From positions 310,001 to 374,000 of the forward strand of contig BRON01000015.1 of the NCBI GenBank assembly GCA_024345305.1: a stretch of DNA of 64,000 bases, given 5' to 3'. Under the pieces are notes generated by a model. The model was given only the letters and a program-made list of their open reading frames with translations. It was not told the DNA's origin and made no database searches. Every line of letters begins with the position of its first letter. The stretch's first letter is position 1. A program made the position numbers and the translations under genes. Positions 58,472 through 64,000 of the stretch are shown piece by piece. The DNA is from Mrakia gelida. Lineage: Eukaryota; Basidiomycota; Tremellomycetes; Cystofilobasidiales; Mrakiaceae.

Positions 58472-58896
58472 GATGTGACTGAGATGAGGTAGAGGTCGTG
58501 GAGGACGGGCGAGGAAGTAAGGAGGAGTCGAGGATGGATGGGATGGAGAAGGGGTGAGCTCGAGAGGGAGGAGGGTAACTGTGCTGGCTCGTTCGTCAAC
58601 CGGGTGGAGGTTCTGTTGACAGCTGGCTCGTTGACCGAAGGAGGAGACTTAGAGGTGTCGAAGGGAAGGTTTTCTGAACTTGAAAGAAGAGAAGGGGATG
58701 GCCAGCTGAGGCAAAAGAGAGAAGAGTGAGCTCGCTTCACGTTGACCTCGAACCCTCAGCATCTGCTTCCCTTCTCTTCCCTCCCCTCCCCTCCAAGCTT
58801 CAAAACCAGCACGACCAAGGTTCATACCTTTCTAGACGTAGGCATATCTTCTTGCCATCCCCGCGTTAATCGTCCCTTGATCTTCGCTTTCCAGCC
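58472..58896. promoter_or_regulatory. Divergent promoter, duplicated copy 2
   Basis: This 425-bp region is homologous, in reverse complement, to 18698-19107. It still separates ALG13 from an F-box start codon, so the promoter unit was copied whole. Confidence 0.6.
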
Positions 58897-59037
58897 ATGC
58901 GAGCTCCTCCCAAGATAAAGATCGTCGAAGGTCGGACGGTGCCTTCCCTCCCCGTCGAGCTGCTGGACCAAATCTTCGCTTTCTGCTCCCCCGAAGGTCT
59001 AAAGTCACTCTCACTCAAATTCTACAGTCTGATATAT
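58897..59037 (+). pseudogene. Truncated copy of the F-box gene, first exon only
   Basis: The sequence begins MRAPPKIKIVEGRTVPSLPV and continues ELLDQIFAFCSPEGLKSLSL, clearly related to exon 1 of the F-box gene at 18557-18697. Homology fades near the position where that exon ends. The donor site and all downstream exons are missing, and the frame runs on to a stop at 59149-59151 through sequence that is the antisense of the 3' end of the next gene. It is best read as a decayed or truncated duplicate; a short F-box-only product cannot be excluded. Confidence 0.7.
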
Positions 59038-59074
59038 CTCGAGCGAGTCGGAACGAATCGAAAACGAACCTCCC

Positions 59075-60877
59075 CTACTCCTCGTACCGGCCTGAACAAT
59101 CGGCGCGTCTCGTCTTCTCCTCGTCCTCCTTCGTCATGTCCGCCGTGCTGACCGAACGAGGGTGCTTCTTTGGCAGTACGAGGAGGGAAGTGAGCGGGTA
59201 TCGGGAGGGGTCGAAAGTGGGAGAGGAGCGAGGGATGGGCAGAAGCGACGGACGGGACGAGGGGGTAGGTTGAATTGTGGGGGAGATCGAGGCTGAAGGA
59301 GGGACTACAGGAGATTTGACGATGCTTGAGAGGTGCCCTGAGGTTAAATGACGAGTCAGCGAAGATAGGACGAGAGAACAGCTGAAAGGAAGTCCGACAA
59401 CTCACTCGACGCGTCCTTCGCTAACTTCGCTGGCCGTCGTGCGTCGTACTCCCTTGCAATCCTTCGACAAGCATCGCAGTACTTGCAGAACTGCCTCTTA
59501 GCCTCGGATAAGAACTGAAGCCTTGGCTTGGTCGAGTTGCAACCCGGACAGATGGCGACTCCGTGGCCGAAGGGGAGAGGTTCAAGATCAGGTGAAGCCG
59601 CAAGATATTGAGTCAGACGATGCGGTGTGTATTTGAGCGAGCCGACGACGAGAAAGCGATCATGAAGGGAGGTGAGGCGAAATGGAGAGATGCAAGAATC
59701 TGAAGGAAGGGGAATTGCTTACTCGTTGTTCTCTCCTCCGGCTGCTTCTGCGTTTCAGCCCTCCGTTTCGAGTCTCGGCACTCGATGCAGGCGAAGTGAT
59801 CGTAGGAGTTTCTCCAGGAAGTCTTGATGTCTTCCATGGGCCTTGGGCCGTTGCATCGGTTGCACATTCTCCTTCGAATCCGGTCTGACGCGTCGGGGAC
59901 GGCTGGGATTGGGACGATGGAGCGAGGAGGGAGAGAATGAACTCCAACTTCCTCAGCTTCCTTTTGCTCCCCATCCGAGCTCTTCCCCTCGGAGGCAGCG
60001 TCGTCCGAATCCTCCGCTGAGCTCGAGCTCGTCTGGCTATCCTCGAAGGTCGCGACGACTGGATGGGAGGCTGGCGAGGAAGCGGACGACGGGAGGACGG
60101 GGGTTGGAGGGAGAAGAAGGGAGGACGGGAGTTGGAGGAGGAGTGTTGAGAGTTTCGGTAAAGCGATACGGCGAGGAGGGATTGGCAAGTGGGATGGAGA
60201 TCCGAAGGCGAGCTTGAGGCGCGGAGAAGAGAGAGGGTTCGGAAGGAGGGGTCGACGACGCGTCGTGGGCTTGGGTGAGCAGACGATGGGAGGGGATGGG
60301 AGGGATGGAGGAGGAGGCGATGAGAGCCGAGTTGAACAGAGCGGGGAGTCTACTTCGAGAGAAAGAAACACGAGATTTGAGCTTCCGAAGGCTGGACAGC
60401 AGCTCGAGGAAGCGAAGGAGAGGAGGACGAACGGTAGACGGAAAAGCTCTCGTTGCCCTGCTCCTGTGAGATCTGTCAAGCTGCGAGGTCTGGCGACTGG
60501 AAGTCATTACAAAGCAATAAAGAGGAGGTCAGCCTCGGTTTAATCGATGAGAGTACGTTGTGACACGACGAAAAACACTCACGTCGTCGCTCCGGTCGAA
60601 CGACATCCTCTCCCGTCGGAAAGGTGAGCGAGAAGTCGAGAACTTTGAGGTTGTGAGGGGAAAAGAGTCGAGGAAGTCTTCGAATGTCGAGCGAGCGCTG
60701 GGGACGATGGCTCAGGGTTGGTTTGAAAGGGAGGGTTGGGGGAGGAGGAGGAAGACGAGGTCGTTCGCGGTTCGCGTCCTGTCGAGGGAGGAGGATGGAT
60801 CGAATCGAGGGAAGGGAGCGACCTTGAGCGGACTCAGTCTGGATGGGAGGGAGGGAGGGAAGCTGAACAGTAGGCAT
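59075..60877 (-). CDS. Cysteine-motif (probable zinc-binding) protein, unknown
   Basis: I do not recognise the family. The start MPTVQLPSLPPIQTESAQGR opens a Pro/Ser/Arg-rich region of about 100 residues. A long exon follows with acidic SSSSAEDSDDAASEGKSSDG and then the first cysteine cluster RRRMCNRCNGPRPMEDIKTS…DHFACIECRDSKRR (CxxC…CxxC). A second cluster, GVAICPGCNSTKPRLQFL…QFCKYCDACRR, lies in the next exon. Each has the spacing of a zinc-ribbon-like or treble-clef finger. The C-terminal exon ends in a charged stretch (TKEDEEKTRRADCSGRYEE). A nucleic-acid or protein-binding nuclear role is only inference. The exon structure between 60240 and 60590 is uncertain. Its 3' end overlaps, in antisense, the run-on frame of the F-box fragment. 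Confidence 0.6.
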
Positions 60878-61567
60878 GAGTGTCTGCTGAAGAAGTGAGA
60901 AGAAGGAGGACGTGGTGGTTGGTGGTGGATCAGCGAACACTTCGAAGCTCGACTCCCTTTTCTGTCTTCGAGAAATCAAACGCCTCGACCCCTCGTTTCA
61001 GTCCACGCTCTTGTTCAGTGAGATCTCAAGGCTCGGTCAGTGGCTTTGAGTTTCAGGAAGAGTCGAAAGACGGGGTAAGAATGATTGGGAGGGCGAATCA
61101 ATCAAGGACGATGATCCGAGGAAGGAGAGCTAAGGAGGAGCGAGCGACGTCGCGACTTGAAGAGCTGTCTCGAGGCGAGAAGACGCGTACGAGGTCGAGC
61201 AAGAGGAGGCAGAGATCGTGAGGCCGAGTAGAGTAATCTGAAGACCGAAGAATGTTGAAGGAAGGGCCGGAAGGGAGTGAGCTCGAGTGAAAAGGAAGGA
61301 GGAGAGCGTGTCGCGAGAGCGTGAAGGCTCGCTCACCTGAAAGACGGCTGCTACTGGGTAGGAGGTTGTAGAAGCCCGTCCGCCGAAGATCCTGAACTCT
61401 CCTCGAAGGGCAAGAAGTGGCTCCAAAGCCGAAGAAGGTGCTGGGAAGAGAGAAGAGGTCGACGGCCAAAAGAGGTGAGCTCGACGACTTTCGTTTTCAT
61501 CCTTCTTCCTTCACCCCGTCACCAAGCAGAAACCACATCTTCGTTCTTCACTTTTCTCGACGCCATC
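60878..61567. promoter_or_regulatory. Divergent promoter region, cysteine-motif gene / F-box gene 3
   Basis: About 690 bp separate the two starts, enough for two promoters and a possible 5' UTR intron of the + strand gene. ACGCGT occurs near 61184. I see no protein in it. Confidence 0.4.
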
Positions 61568-63774
61568 ATGAGGACCAGAGGTCAGATCTCCACTTCCGTA
61601 AGTGTTTTCCAGCATCTCCTGAGTCTGGACGCGGAAGGAGAGGAAGGCGCTGAAGGGAAGGACGAAGTCGAGCTCATCATCACTCCCCCTTCCCTCCCTT
61701 CCTCTTCCCTCCTCTCTCACAGCACTGCGTCGCCCTTCGAGTTTTCATCGAGGTCTTCACCGAGATCCTCAAGTACGACCCTATCGATCACTCGGATCTG
61801 CGATCTGTCGCCTCAACCTGTCGACGATTGAGACTCGTCAGTCTTCCCTCCCTCTCTGCCTTCCTTCCGCTCGCCCTGCTTCCGCTCGATTTGACGCCCT
61901 ATTCTCCCCTCATCCTCAGATCGCAAGACCTCTCATGGATCAGGAGATGCACATCGTCTCCAACAGGAAAGCGAGCTTCGATCCCCTCATCTTCATGGGG
62001 AAGAACAAGCAACGAGGCGAGCTCTTGAGGTTCGTTCACCCGCCCCTTCGCTTCCCCCCTTTGCTTTGTCTCGCCTTCGCTCTCCCTCCTCGATAAAGAC
62101 CAGCTGACTTCAGTTCTCTCGCAGAATCCTCTTCATTGACGTCCCAGACGTTTACGCTGCTTCTCCAAAGGTCTACATCCCCTCTCTCCTCGCCGCTCTT
62201 CCCACCTTCATCAACCTCACGTCCATCTCCCTTCCTTCCCCTCTCATCAACGACACCGTCTTCAGCATGGTCTACACACGTCCTACCATCGAGATCCTTG
62301 GAGTCCTCGGACACCTCCGACAGCAGTTCAACACCCTCGATCTCGGCTCCCGAGTTCCACTCCCTCGAAGTCGCGCGTCTCCGCTCAAGGTCCCCAAACT
62401 CGAGGCAGGATTCTCGCTCGCAGAGATCAACTTCCTCGAGCAGTTCCTTGACTTCTTCCAGTTTCATTCCGTGGTCGTACCCGCCCTCTGGTTCGGATTC
62501 CAGTCTGCCATGGTTCCTCCCTCCCTTCTCACGTCGAGAGACATTCGCGACCTCGAGATCATCTACTTCAAAGCGACTCCCATCGCCTTTTACTCGGCCT
62601 TCAACTACCTCGAGAGAGTCATGGCGACTCAGACCTCGCTCCAGACTGTCTCGCTCGGCCTGCGAGACTGGGAATCGCCGCATGGATTCCAAGTTGGACC
62701 CCCGTCGTGGAGGATGTTCGTCGACGGAGCAGCCGTCTCTCCTTCGTTCGACTTCACACAGGCATGGTCGGGAGTCAGGGTCCGCTGCATCGATACCGAC
62801 TTCTCGGCGACTGGTCCGGGAGGGGATTTCGTCGAGAGTGGGTTGAGGATTCGCTTCGTTGCCGGAACAAGGGTCACGTCGAGGATGATCCGAGAGTTGG
62901 CGAGACAGACGGACACCTTCGCCTACATGTTCATGGCGGAAGAGGACGATCTCAGATGGCCTGATTGGGTGAGTATACTGCTTCTTTCATGAATTTCATT
63001 CGTCCTGACCTTATGTTCTCGCTATGTTTCCCTCTTTCAGCACGAGACGATCTCGGTCATGGCCCTCGAGATGTCGATCCTCGGAGTCATCTACCTCAAC
63101 TGCTCCCTCACCCCAACTCCCACCGTGACTACTACCCTCGCATGCTCCCAATCCTGCTACAATAAGCTCGCCAGCTCCCATCCTGCGCACTACGCCGCGT
63201 CGGAACTCGTTGGAGGACACCTCGAGGTCTGGAGACTCTCCTACAACATCCACGTCGCTCGACTCCGACTCCTCGATCCAGTCTTCGCAGACGGGAAGTA
63301 CAAGGTCCTTCAGTCCAAGTTGGGGACGGAGAAGGGTTTGATCGTCGAGATTGCAGCCGACGTTGGAGATGGGGAGGACGGGGAGTGGGAGATTTGGGTC
63401 GACAAGTTGGACGAGGTTTCGACGGAGGAGAAGGTCAAGAGATGTCGATGCTTCGGATGTGGCGAGGTGGAGGAAGGGGAAGATCCTATCTCGGCTCTCA
63501 TGGAGTGCAATGTCGAGGAGGTTCGAGCAGCCCTCGTCGTTGAAGGGTTCAATCTCGACGCGTTCGACGCGAAGTGAGTCTTTCCTCCCTTCGTTTCTTT
63601 CGCTTTGCTCGAGCTGACTTCTTCCCTTACTTCAACTTTCTAGATCTTCCACCTCACCCATCGATCAACACTCCTTCGAGTCGTTCCTCAGGTTCGTCGC
63701 GTCTTCAGCCTCCCTGGTCTCGTCTCGATCTGACGCGTCCTCTCCCCTTCATCCCTTTCAGATCGAACGCCTAA
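61568..63774 (+). CDS. F-box protein with LRR-like/unknown C-terminal region
   Basis: Seven exons, 61568-61597, 61723-61836, 61920-62029, 62125-62968, 63041-63573, 63644-63691 and 63762-63774, join in frame. The N-terminus MRTRGQISTSHCVALRVFIE continues VFTEILKYDPIDHSDLRSVA and STCRRLRLIARPLM, the F-box fold. The middle shows leucine-rich segments (LLAALPTFINLTSISLPSPL, LQTVSLGLRDW). The last large exon is less repetitive (ILGVIYLNCSLTPTPTVTTT) and contains a cysteine pair RCRCFGCGE. Many Microbotryomycete-type yeasts carry expanded F-box families; this one is not close to the 16.7 kb F-box protein. An SCF adaptor role is inferred. The final exon is only 13 nt and encodes the last residues plus the stop. 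Confidence 0.75.
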
Positions 63775-64000
63775 CTCGAACTCCTCGAGCCACCAGCCGA
63801 TAGGAACCGTGTCTTCTAGTCTAGCTCTTCTCATAACGAAAATCTCATGCCCTCTCTCCCTCCCATCTCTTTCTCTTTCCTCTCTCTCCCCCATCTCAAC
63901 CTCACCCGAACGAACAGAAAGAAGAACGTTTGCTTGTTTATCGTCATCTTTTGTAAAGAAGATCAGTCATCGGAGTCGTACATAAGTACAAAAGAACGCA
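63775..64000. other. 3' flank of the last F-box gene, to the window end
   Basis: This holds a C/T-rich stretch (about 63840-63895) then more AT-rich sequence (TTGTTTATCGTC, AAAGAAGATC). It is probably 3' UTR. Any following gene lies outside. Confidence 0.35.

Noticed and set aside
59022..59405. Long minus-strand frame at the end of the cysteine-motif gene
   Set aside because: A different frame with a stop at 59075 joins better to the preceding exon; the longer frame runs into the F-box fragment.

Overview
The window is nuclear DNA of a fungus, most likely a basidiomycete of the Pucciniomycotina (red-yeast or Microbotryomycetes type). This rests on very dense short introns (about 50-120 nt), an almost invariant CTGAC/CTAAC branch site close to a C/T-rich 3' splice site, GC-rich coding sequence, and the protein families. 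The lineage call is inference. No rRNA, tRNA, transposon, virus or CRISPR was recognised, and no intein-sized insert was seen in PRP8. Genes are tightly packed, often in divergent pairs that share 180-700 bp promoters.

Left part (1-21.3 kb): 3' part of an unidentified nuclear-looking protein (+); a 14-exon gene for two SUMO-like domains in tandem (-), divergent from EMC3 (+); a TPR/F-box/LRR protein (+); a flavin-containing monooxygenase (-) and the isoprenylcysteine methyltransferase STE14/ICMT (-), the latter divergent from a SET-domain protein (+); an F-box/LRR protein (-) divergent from ALG13 copy 1 (+); and a 94-residue acidic protein (+).

Centre (21.8-38.7 kb): the complete spliceosomal core gene PRP8 (+, about 53 introns), a hemerythrin-like HHE protein (-), and the bifunctional thiamine gene THI6 (+).

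Right part (38.9-64 kb): two adjacent paralogous Zn2Cys6 regulators (-), two adjacent paralogous multi-pass membrane proteins (-), a CCDC25/JLP2 homologue (-) divergent from a mitochondrial uL10 (+), ALG13 copy 2 (-) divergent from a truncated F-box copy (+), a cysteine-motif protein (-), and a further F-box protein (+).

Main points of interest: (1) a head-to-tail di-SUMO gene with GG motifs after both domains; (2) an inverted, diverged duplication of the F-box/ALG13 divergent pair about 39 kb apart, with both ALG13 copies intact and the second F-box copy reduced to about its first exon; (3) microexons of 4, 9, 11, 11 and 16 nt needed to keep conserved proteins in frame; (4) strong over-representation of the palindrome GACGCGTC, mainly in introns and intergenic DNA; (5) recurrent GTTCGT 5' splice sites and a GC-AG intron. 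All exon structures were read by eye and not checked by transcripts; boundaries given to the base are those where reading frame and protein homology agree.
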